Shown here: one piece after another, positions 52,789 to 61,039 of the stretch
Position numbering within the stretch: position 1 is the stretch's first letter
How the letters are laid out: each line of letters opens with the position of its first letter
Source: Acaudatibacter sp035532115
GTDB lineage: Bacteria > Pseudomonadota > Alphaproteobacteria > Caulobacterales > Caulobacteraceae
Reading direction: 5' to 3'
DNA length: 64,000 bases
NCBI GenBank assembly: GCA_035532115.1
Contig: DATKRO010000006.1
Span: 1-64,000 of the forward strand
The notes under the pieces: model-generated
Seen by the model: only the letters and a program-made list of their open reading frames with translations
The model's database searches: none
Told to the model about the DNA's origin: nothing
Position numbers and translations under genes: made by a program

Positions 52789-53880
52789 ATGCGCAAGCTC
52801 GCCGACCGATACCCCTTCCCAGCCGCCGAGGGCTCGCACTGGTCAGTGCCCCAGAACTACGACGTCACCTTCAACTGGGACTACGACGAGGGCCGGGCCG
52901 CCATGATGGGTCTCTACCGCAAGGGCGTGGAGATGCAGTGGAACGCCGAGACGCGCATCGACTGGTCGCAGGAACTCGACGAGGAAAACCCGGAGCAGCT
53001 CCCCGAGGAGATGCTGCCCATCTCCGGCATGGCCGAGTACGAGGCGATGCCGGCCAAGGAGAAGGCGCGGGTGCGCCGCCACTTCCAGGCCTGGCAGATC
53101 AGCCAGTTCATGCAGGGCGAACAGGGCGCGCTGGTCTGCGCCGCCAAGATCGTCACCCAGGTGCCCGACATCGATTCCAAGTTCTACGCGTCGACCCAGG
53201 TGATCGACGAAGCCAGGCACGTCGAGAGCTACAAGCGCCTGCTGGAGAAGTTCGGTGTCGCCTATCCGATGACGCCGCCGCTGCAGGAGCTGATCGACCA
53301 GGTGCTGCGGGATTCGCGCTGGGACATGACCTATCTTGGCATGCAGGTGGTGATCGAGGGGCTGGCGCTCGCCGCCTTCCAGCAGATCCGCGACAACGCC
53401 CAGAACCCGCTGGCCGCGGCGGTCAACGCCTATGTGATGCAGGACGAGAGCCGGCATGTGGCCTTCGGGCGGCTGGCCTTGCGCGACTACTATCCCACGC
53501 TCACCCAGAAGGAGCGCGACGAGCGCGAGCAGTTCCTGCTCGAGGCCTGCTACCTGATGCGCGACCGGTTCGATTCCGTCGAGGTCTGGAAAACCCTCGG
53601 CCTCGATCCCGCCAGGTGCGCCGAGCACATGTACGATTCAGGGCTGATGCAGCAGTTCCGCTCGTCGCTCTTCGCCCGCATCGTGCCGATCGTGAAGGAC
53701 ATCGGCCTCTGGGGCCCGATCATCCGCAAGGGCTACGAGGACATGGGCATCATCGGCTACGCCGCAACCGATGTTCAGGCCCTCCAGGACTCCGACGACA
53801 GCATCGCGAGGGAGTTCGATGCGCGCCGCAGCTACGTCGAGCACGTGGTGGACCGCGCCCGGGCGATGCAGAACGCCTGA
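52789..53880 (+). CDS. Ferritin-like diiron protein
   Basis: This 363-residue helical protein has a complete set of six diiron ligands: Glu 111 in GEQGALVCAAK, Glu 141 and His 144 in DEARHVESYKR, Glu 190 in VIEGLALAAFQQ, Glu 220 and His 223 in DESRHVAFGRLAL. This pattern fits the ribonucleotide-reductase-R2/AurF-like oxidase group; the substrate is unknown. No Tyr radical site can be assigned by eye. I chose the ATG at 52789 with AGGAG eight bases upstream. It is followed by an SDR gene on the same strand, 186 bases later. Confidence 0.88.
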   Translation: MRKLADRYPFPAAEGSHWSVPQNYDVTFNWDYDEGRAAMMGLYRKGVEMQWNAETRIDWSQELDEENPEQLPEEMLPISGMAEYEAMPAKEKARVRRHFQAWQISQFMQGEQGALVCAAKIVTQVPDIDSKFYASTQVIDEARHVESYKRLLEKFGVAYPMTPPLQELIDQVLRDSRWDMTYLGMQVVIEGLALAAFQQIRDNAQNPLAAAVNAYVMQDESRHVAFGRLALRDYYPTLTQKERDEREQFLLEACYLMRDRFDSVEVWKTLGLDPARCAEHMYDSGLMQQFRSSLFARIVPIVKDIGLWGPIIRKGYEDMGIIGYAATDVQALQDSDDSIAREFDARRSYVEHVVDRARAMQNA

Positions 53881-54066
53881 CCTTGGCGAGCCGCTCGGCG
53901 GGCTCGAGCGAGCGGATCGCCGCCCCGTGAGCGCGGCCGCGGGCCGCAGCTACGCGCGCAACAGGTTCGCAGGGCCGTGCGCCACGAAGTTCGGCAAGGC
54001 GCCTTGACCTACGTACGGGAACGGCGGCGCGGTCGGCGCCAGACGCGGCCGGAGGAGCGAGCGCCG

Positions 54067-54957
54067 ATGACTCCCGACGATCTGATGTTCAAGCCGGACG
54101 CCATGAACGGCCAGCGGATCCTGATCACCGGCGGCGGCACCGGGCTCGGGAAGGCGATGGCCGAGGGCCTGCTGATGCTCGGCGCCGAGGTCTACATCTG
54201 CGGCCGGCGCGGCGGCGTGCTCGAGGAAGCGGCGGGCGAGCTGATGGGCGCGCATGGCGGCAAGGTGGTCCCGCTCGCCTGCGACATCCGCGTTCCCGAG
54301 GCCATCCGCGAGATGCTGGACCGGGCCTGGGCGGAGGGACCCTTGACCGGCCTCGTCAACAACGCCGCCGGCAACTTCATCAGCCGCACTGAAGACCTCT
54401 CGCCGCGCGGCTTCGACGCCATCGCCAACATCGTCTTCCGCGGCTCCTTCTTCGTCACGCTCGACTGCGGCAAGCGCTGGCTCGCCGAGAAGCAGAAGGG
54501 CTCGGTGGTCTCGATCCTCACCACCTGGATCTGGCACGGCGGCCCCTTCACCGTACCCTCGGCGATGTCCAAGGCCGGCCTCAACGTGATGACCCAGTCG
54601 CTCGCGGTGGAGTGGGCCAATCGCGGCATCCGCTTCAACGCCATCGCACCGGGGCCGTTTCCCACCGAGGGCGCCTGGGCGAGACTCAATCCCGGCGGCT
54701 CGCGCGGCGAGAGAAGTTCCGGCAACCCCATGGGCCGGGTCGGGCGCATGCCCGAACTCGCCAATCTCGCCGCCTATCTGCTGCACCCCTTGTCCGAATA
54801 CGTGAACGGCCAGACCATCGCCATAGACGGCGGCGCCTGGCTCGCCGGGGGCGGCGGCATGGCCGGCATGCGAAACTGGACCGACGAGCAGTGGGAAGCG
54901 GCCAGAACGGCGATCCGCGGCGCGAACGAGCAGGACCGGGCTAAGCGCACGGTCTGA
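54067..54957 (+). CDS. SDR family protein, 2,4-dienoyl-CoA-reductase-like
   Basis: This 296-residue protein has the SDR cofactor motif ITGGGTGLGKAMAEG at about 17-31 and NNAAGNFIS. The usual Tyr-X3-Lys is replaced by Ser-X3-Lys in FTVPSAMSKAGLNVMTQSLA, as in 2,4-dienoyl-CoA reductases, whose reaction uses other residues. AVEWANRGIRFNAIAPGPFPTEGAW and QTIAIDGGAWLAGGG support that subgroup, which helps to degrade unsaturated fatty acids with NADPH. The ATG at 54067 begins MTPDDLMFKPDAM. A TTGAC box lies about 60 bases upstream. Confidence 0.9.
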   Translation: MTPDDLMFKPDAMNGQRILITGGGTGLGKAMAEGLLMLGAEVYICGRRGGVLEEAAGELMGAHGGKVVPLACDIRVPEAIREMLDRAWAEGPLTGLVNNAAGNFISRTEDLSPRGFDAIANIVFRGSFFVTLDCGKRWLAEKQKGSVVSILTTWIWHGGPFTVPSAMSKAGLNVMTQSLAVEWANRGIRFNAIAPGPFPTEGAWARLNPGGSRGERSSGNPMGRVGRMPELANLAAYLLHPLSEYVNGQTIAIDGGAWLAGGGGMAGMRNWTDEQWEAARTAIRGANEQDRAKRTV

Positions 54958-55023
54958 AGCCAAGCGCGCGTCGCTCCAGCATGGTCAATGAAACCTTAAG
55001 CCCCGGCGCGCGACCTTGCGGGC

Positions 55024-55329
55024 GTGCGCCGGGCCATCCTGATCCTCCTCGCCGTTCCCGCCGTGGCCCTCGCCCAGGGCGGCGCGCCCACTCATGGCGC
55101 GCGGACCGGTGGCGCCGCTCCGGCCGCCAGGCCGGCGGCGGCTACTGCGCCTGGCTGGGCGGCCCCGCCCGGTCCGACCCCCGAACCGGGTGCGTGCCAG
55201 ATGAGTTGCGCCCGCACGCGCTATGTCTGCGAGGCCGGGTCCGACGGCGATTGCGGCGGCGCCTGGAGCCGCTGCGTGGCTGGCTGCGCCCTGCCTAACC
55301 TGGATCCCGGCGTCTCCACCGCGCCCTGA
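55024..55329 (+). CDS. Small exported six-cysteine protein
   Basis: This 101-residue precursor has a signal peptide (RRAILILLAVPAVALAQGG), a Pro/Ala-rich spacer (about 20-56) and a C-terminal core with six cysteines at 58, 62, 69, 77, 84 and 88. Their spacing is symmetric, 3-6-7-6-3, which suggests two helices joined by disulphides. I do not recognise the family. The start is a GTG; an exported product with an even cysteine count supports a real gene. It stands alone, between an SDR gene and a TetR gene on the same strand. Confidence 0.7.
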   Translation: MRRAILILLAVPAVALAQGGAPTHGARTGGAAPAARPAAATAPGWAAPPGPTPEPGACQMSCARTRYVCEAGSDGDCGGAWSRCVAGCALPNLDPGVSTAP

Positions 55330-55383
55330 AACAACGCCGAGGGCGCCGGTGGACTTCGGGCGCGCGGCGCCCGATCCTAGGTC

Positions 55384-56004
55384 ATGGCCGAAGTCGCCTA
55401 TCTCATCGCCGGCAAGCGCGAGCAGACCAAGCTCGCCAACCGCCAAGCCATCCTCGATGCGGCGCGGACCGTGTTCGGCGAACTCGGCTACGACGTCGCG
55501 ACGGTGCGCGACATCATCCGGCGCACCGGCCTGTCGGTCGGCGCCTTCTACAACTACTACCGCTCCAAGGAGGAAGTGTTCGAGGCGCTCGCCGACGACG
55601 GCGCCCGGCGGTTTCGCCCCATCCTGCACGCGCAATACGAAAGGGCGACGGACTTCGAATCCTACCTGCGCGGCGCCATCCGCGCCTATTTCGACTTCAT
55701 CGTCGCCGAGGAGGCGCTCTGGGGCCAGAGCCGGCCTTCGCGCGAGGCGAACCCCTACACGCGCAACACCCCGGAGATCCTGGCTGTGCACGAAGAGGTG
55801 CGGACCGCCTTTGCCGGCGTCATGGAGCGTGGCCTCGCGCCGCGCGTCGATCTGGACTACCTCGCCACCGCCTGCATCGCCATCGCCCGCGAGGTCGGCG
55901 AGAAGATGGTGGGCCGCACCCCGGCCGACGCCGCGGGCGCCACCGAGTTCTGCGTGCGGCTGATTCTCGGAGGCCTTGCCGCCCTGCCGCGCGCGGAGCC
56001 TTGA
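55384..56004 (+). CDS. TetR-family transcriptional regulator
   Basis: This 206-residue repressor has the TetR DNA-binding domain at 18-64: ILDAARTVFGELGYDVATVRDI, then RTGLSVGAFYNYYRSKEEVFE as the recognition helix and its end. The C-terminal ligand domain has the pattern of a lipid or CoA-responsive group, but the ligand cannot be read. Three bases separate its stop from the start of a hydrolase gene, so it probably heads an operon that includes the hydrolase and a quinone oxidoreductase. Confidence 0.93.
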   Translation: MAEVAYLIAGKREQTKLANRQAILDAARTVFGELGYDVATVRDIIRRTGLSVGAFYNYYRSKEEVFEALADDGARRFRPILHAQYERATDFESYLRGAIRAYFDFIVAEEALWGQSRPSREANPYTRNTPEILAVHEEVRTAFAGVMERGLAPRVDLDYLATACIAIAREVGEKMVGRTPADAAGATEFCVRLILGGLAALPRAEP

Positions 56005-56007
56005 GGC

Positions 56008-57054
56008 GTGGCCGATGCGGCGATCCGGCGAGCCATGCTGAAGGGCGCGCTCTCGCTGCCGCGCCCGATCCTGCGGCTCGCCTCCGGCGGCGCGGCGGTC
56101 TACCGCGGCGGGCGCACGCTCGACCCGGGTCTGCAGTTCCTCGCCCATCGAGGGCGTCGCCTGCGGCCGCTCGAGGCCCTGACGCCCCAGGAGGCGCGCT
56201 CGGCGGCGGCGGCCCGTCTGCGGCTGGTCGAGGGCGGGCGCGAGCCCGGCGTGGCCTGCGAGCCGGTCGCCATCCCCAGCCCCGCCGGGGAGATCGCGGC
56301 GCGCTGCTACCGGCGCGCCGGTCAGGATCTCGAGGCGCCGCTGCTCGTCTGGGCGCATATGGGGGGCGGGGTGATCGGCGACCTGGAGACGGCGCATGCG
56401 TTCTCCTCGCTGCTCGCCGGCGCCGCCCGCTGCGCGGTGCTCTCCGTCGACTATCGCCTCGCGCCCGAGCACCGGCGCCCCGGCGGCCTGGAGGATGTCC
56501 TGGCCGCCTATGCCTGGGCGAGGCGCAACGCCGGGCGGTTCGGCGCGCCGGACGGCCGGGTGGCGATCGGCGGCGAGTGCATGGGCGCAGACTTCGCCGC
56601 CGTCCTGTGCCAGGAGATGAAGCGCCTGGGCGAGCCGCAGCCGACGCTGCAGCTGCTGCTCTGCCCGATCGTCGACGTCGCCAGCGAGACTCAATCGATG
56701 CATGTGCATGCCGAGGCCTGGCCGTTGTCGCGCAGCCTGCTGGACTGGTTCGTCGGCCACTTGATGGCCCCCGAGGACGACCCCGCCGATCCGCGGCGAT
56801 CGCCGATCCGGAGCATCGATCTCCGCGGCCTCGCCCCGGCCGTGATCGCCACCGCAGGCTTCGATCCCCTGGCCGACCAGGGCGAGGCGTACGCCAGGCG
56901 CCTGCAGGCGGCGGGCGTCCCGGTCACCTACCGCTGCTACGACGCCCTCGCGCATGGGTTTTCCGCCTTCACGGGAGCGGTCCCGGCGGCAGACGCCGCC
57001 TGCCGCGAGATCGCTGGCCTGTTGCGCGGCGCCTTCGAAGCGAGCCTCGCCTGA
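56008..57054 (+). CDS. Alpha/beta hydrolase, hormone-sensitive-lipase family, with Cys in place of nucleophile Ser
   Basis: The 348-residue protein fits the HSL (alpha/beta hydrolase 3) family: oxyanion motif HMGGG at 117-121, VLSVDYRLAPEHRRPGG, then VAIGGECMGADFAAVL where the family has GDSAGG. The nucleophile position (191) is Cys, not Ser. Asp 286 in GFDPLADQGEAYA and His 316 in LAHGFSAF complete the triad. Dienelactone hydrolases also use Cys, but an HSL fold with Cys is unusual, so it may be an altered enzyme or inactive. The GTG at 56008 follows GAGG closely. Confidence 0.88.
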   Translation: MADAAIRRAMLKGALSLPRPILRLASGGAAVYRGGRTLDPGLQFLAHRGRRLRPLEALTPQEARSAAAARLRLVEGGREPGVACEPVAIPSPAGEIAARCYRRAGQDLEAPLLVWAHMGGGVIGDLETAHAFSSLLAGAARCAVLSVDYRLAPEHRRPGGLEDVLAAYAWARRNAGRFGAPDGRVAIGGECMGADFAAVLCQEMKRLGEPQPTLQLLLCPIVDVASETQSMHVHAEAWPLSRSLLDWFVGHLMAPEDDPADPRRSPIRSIDLRGLAPAVIATAGFDPLADQGEAYARRLQAAGVPVTYRCYDALAHGFSAFTGAVPAADAACREIAGLLRGAFEASLA

Positions 57055-58031
57055 TGCGCGCCCTCGTGGTCGAGGCGCTGGCGCCGGACTACGCCGGCTG
57101 CGTGCTGAAGCAGCTGCCGACGCCCGATCCGGGACCCGGCGAGGTGCTGGTGGAGGTGCGCGCCGCCGCGGTCAATTTCCCCGATCTGCTGATGACGCGC
57201 GGCGAATATCAGCACAAGCCGCCGCTGCCCTTCATCCCTGGACTGGAGATGGCGGGCGTGGTCGCGGCGCTGGGCGAGGGCGTGACGCGCTGGAAGCCGG
57301 GCGACGCCGTGGCCGGCGGCGCGCGCGTCGGCGGCTTCTCCGATGTTGCGCTGGCTTCGGCGGCGGCGCTGAGGCCCAAGCCAGAGCGGCTCTCGTTCAG
57401 CCAGGCCGCGGGGTTCGGCGCGGCCTATCTCACCGCCTACGTCGCGCTGGTGCGGCGCGCCCGGGCGCAGCCGGGCGAATGGGTGCTGGTGCATGGCGCG
57501 GCCGGCGGGGTCGGCCTCGCCTGCGTCGATCTCGCCAAGGTGCTGGGATGCCGGGTGATCGCGGCCTCGGCCTCGCCGGAGAAACTGAAGGTGGTGGCTC
57601 AGGAATACGCGCCCGACGCGGTGGTCGACGTCAGCGCCGGCTTTCGCGAGCGCGTCAAGGAGATCACCGGCGGGCGCGGCGCCGACGTCATCTACGATCC
57701 GGTCGGCGGCGACGTCTTCGACGAGAGCGTGCGCTGCATCGCCTTCGACGGGCGCCTTCTGGTGGTGGGCTTCACCTCGGGACGCATCCCCAGCGTCTCG
57801 GTCAACATGCCGCTCATCAAGGGCTTCTCGGTCATGGGGGTGCGCGCCGGCGAATATGGCCGCCAGTTTCCCGAGAAGGGGCGCGAAAACGCCGCCGCGA
57901 TCTGGACGATGGCGGCCGAGGGCGTCCTGAAACCGCGGGTGCACCGGGAATACGCCCTCGACGACTGGCGGGCGGCGTTCGAGTCCCTGGCCGGGCGCAG
58001 CGTCATCGGCAAGGCGGTGATCCGCCCCTGA
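57054..58031 (+). CDS. NADPH:quinone oxidoreductase, MDR family
   Basis: This 325-residue protein belongs to the zinc-free medium-chain dehydrogenase family. Motifs are AVNFPDLLMTRGEYQHKPPL, FIPGLEMAGVVAALGEGV, VLVHGAAGGVGLACVDLAK for NADPH, and DVIYDPVGGDVFDESVRC. It has no structural or catalytic zinc cysteines. It reduces quinones or enones in relatives. The ATG shares one base with the stop of the previous gene (TGATG) and its own end overlaps the next gene. Confidence 0.93.
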   Translation: MRALVVEALAPDYAGCVLKQLPTPDPGPGEVLVEVRAAAVNFPDLLMTRGEYQHKPPLPFIPGLEMAGVVAALGEGVTRWKPGDAVAGGARVGGFSDVALASAAALRPKPERLSFSQAAGFGAAYLTAYVALVRRARAQPGEWVLVHGAAGGVGLACVDLAKVLGCRVIAASASPEKLKVVAQEYAPDAVVDVSAGFRERVKEITGGRGADVIYDPVGGDVFDESVRCIAFDGRLLVVGFTSGRIPSVSVNMPLIKGFSVMGVRAGEYGRQFPEKGRENAAAIWTMAAEGVLKPRVHREYALDDWRAAFESLAGRSVIGKAVIRP

Positions 58032-59065
58032 GCGCGCCCGACCCTGCGCCGCCGCTCCGGTCCATCCAGGCGCTGCGCGGCCTGGCGGCGGTTTCTGTCG
58101 TCGTCTTCCACGCCTTCCAATGGTTGAACGATCAGTTCTGGATCGGCGCGGCCGGCGTCGACGTCTTCTTCGTCATCAGCGGCTTCATCATCTGGCAGGT
58201 GAGCGCCGGGCGCGAATCCAGTCCCGCCGCCTTCGCCTGGCGTCGCCTGACCCGCGTCGCGCCGGCCTACTGGCTGATGACCGGCCTCGTCGCCGCCATC
58301 GCGCTGGCCGATCCTGCGTTCCTGCCGCAGGTCGCGGTCACGCCCAGCCATCTGGCGCTGTCGCTCGCCTTCATCCAGCATCTCGACCCCTACGGACGCG
58401 CCTTCCCGCTGCTGCCGCCAGGTTGGACCCTGAACTACGAGGCGCTCTTCTACGTGATCGTCGCCGCGGCCCTCGTCGCCCCCGGACCGGCGCGGTTCGC
58501 GATCGTCGTCGCCGCGCTGGGCGCGATCTGCGCGGCAGGCTTCATCGATCCGCCCCTCTATGGCCTGGGCGCCAATCTGATGCTGCTTCAGTTCGCCGCC
58601 GGCGCCTGGCTCGGGCGCCGGCGGCTGCTGAAACGGCGCATCGAGCCGGGTGCGGGCCTGGTGTTCGCCGCGCTGGGGCTCGGCTTTTTCGCGGTTCTGT
58701 TCGTCACCGGCTTTCATGGCGGCTTCTGGCGCGAGCTCCTGCGGCCGTTCCTGTGGGGCGTCCCGGCGGCGATGCTGGTGGCCGGCGCGGTCGCCGTCGA
58801 GGATGGCTGGCGTCTCCAGGTTCCGCGCCCGCTGGTGCGCCTGGGCGACGCCTCCTACGCCATCTATCTGTGCCATCTGCCGGCGACCGCCTTCGTCGCT
58901 CACGCGCTGGGCCTGCGGCCGGCGATCGCCTTCGTCCCCGCCGCGCTCGCCGCATCGCTCGCGGCCGGGCTGGCCTTCCACTTCGCCGTGGAGAAGCCCC
59001 TGATCGCGGCGTTCAGGGCGCTGCCACGCGCGTCGGCCCCGGCCTGCCGCTCCGCCGCGCCGTGA
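58028..59065 (+). CDS. Acyltransferase family membrane protein (acyltransferase 3)
   Basis: This roughly 345-residue membrane protein has about ten helices and the acyltransferase-3 hallmarks: SIQALRGLAAVSVVVFHAF with the catalytic His, VDVFFVISGFIIWQVS, RRLTRVAPAYWLM and PGWTLNYEALFYVI. It acylates sugars or polysaccharides in relatives. Its start is unusual: no ATG, GTG or TTG precedes the conserved RGLAAV in frame within reach, and the best candidate is a CTG at 58028 that overlaps the previous stop (CTGA). Its stop overlaps a possible GTG start of the next gene. Confidence 0.88.
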   Translation: MSAPDPAPPLRSIQALRGLAAVSVVVFHAFQWLNDQFWIGAAGVDVFFVISGFIIWQVSAGRESSPAAFAWRRLTRVAPAYWLMTGLVAAIALADPAFLPQVAVTPSHLALSLAFIQHLDPYGRAFPLLPPGWTLNYEALFYVIVAAALVAPGPARFAIVVAALGAICAAGFIDPPLYGLGANLMLLQFAAGAWLGRRRLLKRRIEPGAGLVFAALGLGFFAVLFVTGFHGGFWRELLRPFLWGVPAAMLVAGAVAVEDGWRLQVPRPLVRLGDASYAIYLCHLPATAFVAHALGLRPAIAFVPAALAASLAAGLAFHFAVEKPLIAAFRALPRASAPACRSAAP

Positions 59066-59142
59066 CAGACAGGCGGAGTGGCTTTGTTCACACTTGCCCG
59101 GGCAGGAATCTCCCTTTCGCGTCCAGTCGAGGCAAGCCCGCA

Positions 59143-60372
59143 TTGGCCGCCGCGCCGCATCCACCGTCCCTGAACGCGTCCGAGCCGGCGCCCACCCTGG
59201 GTCTCGCGGGGTTCGCCCGCAGCGTCTTCGCCGGCGCCGACCTGACGCAGGCCTGGGACGCCCTGTTGGCGCGCTGCGCCGCAACGCCGGACGACGCCGG
59301 CGCCATGCTCGATCTCTCCACCATCCTGCAACTCGTCGGCCGAGGCGAGGAGGGCCTGGCGCTGCAGGCCGACGCGCTGCGCCGCCGGCGCCTCTACCGC
59401 CGGGTGCTCGGCAGTGGCGAGGGACCGCGGCTGCTCGCCTTGATGGCGCCCGGCGACCTGATGGCCAATACACCGCTGGAGTTTCTGCTGGGAGGCTGGA
59501 GCGGTCGCCTCGATCTCTTCTTCGTCGACGCCGCCGCGCCGGCGCCCGCCGATCTGCCCGAACACGACCTCGCCATTCTCGCCATCGGCGAATCCGACGC
59601 CAGCGAGGCGGCGCTGCTGGCCCTCGCGCCGGTTCTGGCGCGCTGGCCCCGACCGGTGCTGAACGGCGCGCCACAGCGCGTGCTGGCGCTGGGTCGCGAT
59701 CGCGCGCCCAGGATCCTGCGCGGGATGACCGGCCTGCAGGCGCCCCCGGTGGCGCGCCTCGCCCGCGCCGACCTCCAGGCGCTCGGCGAAGGCCGGATGG
59801 ACCTGGACGGCCTGTTGCCCGGCGCCGCCTTCCCGCTGATCGTGCGCCCGGTGGGCTCCCACGCTGGCAGAGGCCTCGAGAAGCTGGGCGCAGCCGGAGC
59901 GATCGGCCCTTATCTGGCGGCCCAACCCGCCGGGCGCTTCTATCTTTCGGCGTTCATCGACTACCGCAGCGCCGACGGGCTTTACCGCAAGCTGCGCGTC
60001 GCGCTGGTGGACGGGCGGCCCTTCGTCGCCCACATGGCCGTCTCCGAGCACTGGATGGTGCATTATCTCAACGCCGGCATGGCCGACGACCCCGGCAAGC
60101 GGGCCGAGGAGGCGGCGATGATGGCCGGCTTCGAGGCGTTCGCCCGGCGCCATCGGGGCGCCTTCGCAGCCCTCGCGCGAGCGGTCGGCCTGGACTATTT
60201 CGCCATCGACTGCGCCGAGGCCGCCGATGGGCGGCTGCTGATCTTCGAGGCCGACACGGCGATGATCGTCCACGACATGGACCCGCCCGGCCTCTATCCC
60301 TACAAGGCGCCGGCGATGGCTCGGCTGTTCGGCGCCTTCCAGGGCCTGGTGGCGCGCATGGCCCGCGTCTGA
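59143..60372 (+). CDS. ATP-grasp-like protein with helical N-terminus
   Basis: This 409-residue protein has a helical N-terminal part (ARSVFAGADLTQAWDALLAR, with a TPR-like helix pair), then a region like the glutathione-synthase/RimK group: PLIVRPVGSHAGRGLEKLG, YLSAFIDYRSADGLYRKLRVAL and LDYFAIDCAEAADGRLLIFEAD, where ATP and metal should bind. No amino acid partner can be inferred. Start is uncertain: I use a TTG at 59143; a GTG at 59062 that overlaps the preceding stop is equally possible and would add 27 residues. Confidence 0.78.
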   Translation: MAAAPHPPSLNASEPAPTLGLAGFARSVFAGADLTQAWDALLARCAATPDDAGAMLDLSTILQLVGRGEEGLALQADALRRRRLYRRVLGSGEGPRLLALMAPGDLMANTPLEFLLGGWSGRLDLFFVDAAAPAPADLPEHDLAILAIGESDASEAALLALAPVLARWPRPVLNGAPQRVLALGRDRAPRILRGMTGLQAPPVARLARADLQALGEGRMDLDGLLPGAAFPLIVRPVGSHAGRGLEKLGAAGAIGPYLAAQPAGRFYLSAFIDYRSADGLYRKLRVALVDGRPFVAHMAVSEHWMVHYLNAGMADDPGKRAEEAAMMAGFEAFARRHRGAFAALARAVGLDYFAIDCAEAADGRLLIFEADTAMIVHDMDPPGLYPYKAPAMARLFGAFQGLVARMARV

Positions 60373-60499
60373 CGGACCATCGAGCCGCTCTATCCAAGCC
60401 ATCTCGTCAATCGATTGGACGGAAGGGTCGGTTGCGCCTAGGACGTGCCCGTTCGCGCGGCCCCGACCGGTCGCGCCCCAGGCTTCCAAGAGGACCGCC

Positions 60500-60916
60500 A
60501 TGACGCTCGCATCCAGCAAGACCTTGCAGAACCTGAAGGACGCCTTCGCCGGCGAAAGCCAGGCCAACCGGCGCTACCTCTATTTCGCCCAGAAGGCCGA
60601 CGTCGAAGGCTACAACGATGTCGCCGCGGTGTTCCGCTCCACGGCGGAAGGCGAGACCGGCCACGCCCACGGGCACCTCGAGTTCCTCGAGGCGGTCGGC
60701 GATCCGGCCACCGGCCTGCCCATCGGCGAAACCTCCAAGAATCTCAAGGCGGCCATCGCCGGCGAGACCCATGAGTACACCGACATGTATCCCGGCATGG
60801 CGCGCACCGCCCGGGACGAGGGCTTCGAGGAGATCGGCGACTGGTTCGAGACCCTCGCCAAGGCCGAGAAGTCGCACGCCGGCCGCTTCACCCGCGCCCT
60901 CGACACGCTGGACTAG
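60500..60916 (+). CDS. Rubrerythrin-type ferritin-like protein
   Basis: This 138-residue diiron protein has the rubrerythrin core: SKTLQNLKDAFAGESQANRRYLYFAQKAD with the first Glu, EGETGHAHGHLEFL with EXXH, GETHEYTDMYPGMARTAR, and KAEKSHAGRFTRAL with the last EXXH. The C-terminal rubredoxin domain of classical rubrerythrin is absent. Relatives reduce peroxide. AGAGGA lies upstream of the ATG. It stands at the head of a cluster with an Fe-S protein and a DUF3501 protein, which probably serve as its electron donors or partners. Confidence 0.93.
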   Translation: MTLASSKTLQNLKDAFAGESQANRRYLYFAQKADVEGYNDVAAVFRSTAEGETGHAHGHLEFLEAVGDPATGLPIGETSKNLKAAIAGETHEYTDMYPGMARTARDEGFEEIGDWFETLAKAEKSHAGRFTRALDTLD

Positions 60917-60921
60917 CATCC

Positions 60922-61028
60922 GCCACCTCCTCGAAGGGAGAGGTGGCTGGGCGCCCGGCGCATCCGAGATGGCCCCGCGACCTTCCCACCCGACCGTTCC
61001 GCGATCTCCCCTCCCCAGTGAGGGGAGG
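60922..61028. repeat. Two hairpin-forming repeats between rubrerythrin and the Fe-S protein
   Basis: GCCACCTC/GAGGTGGC pair around ten bases (60922-60947), just after the rubrerythrin stop. CCTCCCC/GGGGAGG pair around five bases (61010-61028), directly before the AGGA ribosome binding site of the next gene. Both belong to the repeat types of this order. The second could affect ribosome access. Confidence 0.6.
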
Positions 61029-61039
61029 CAGGACATCCC

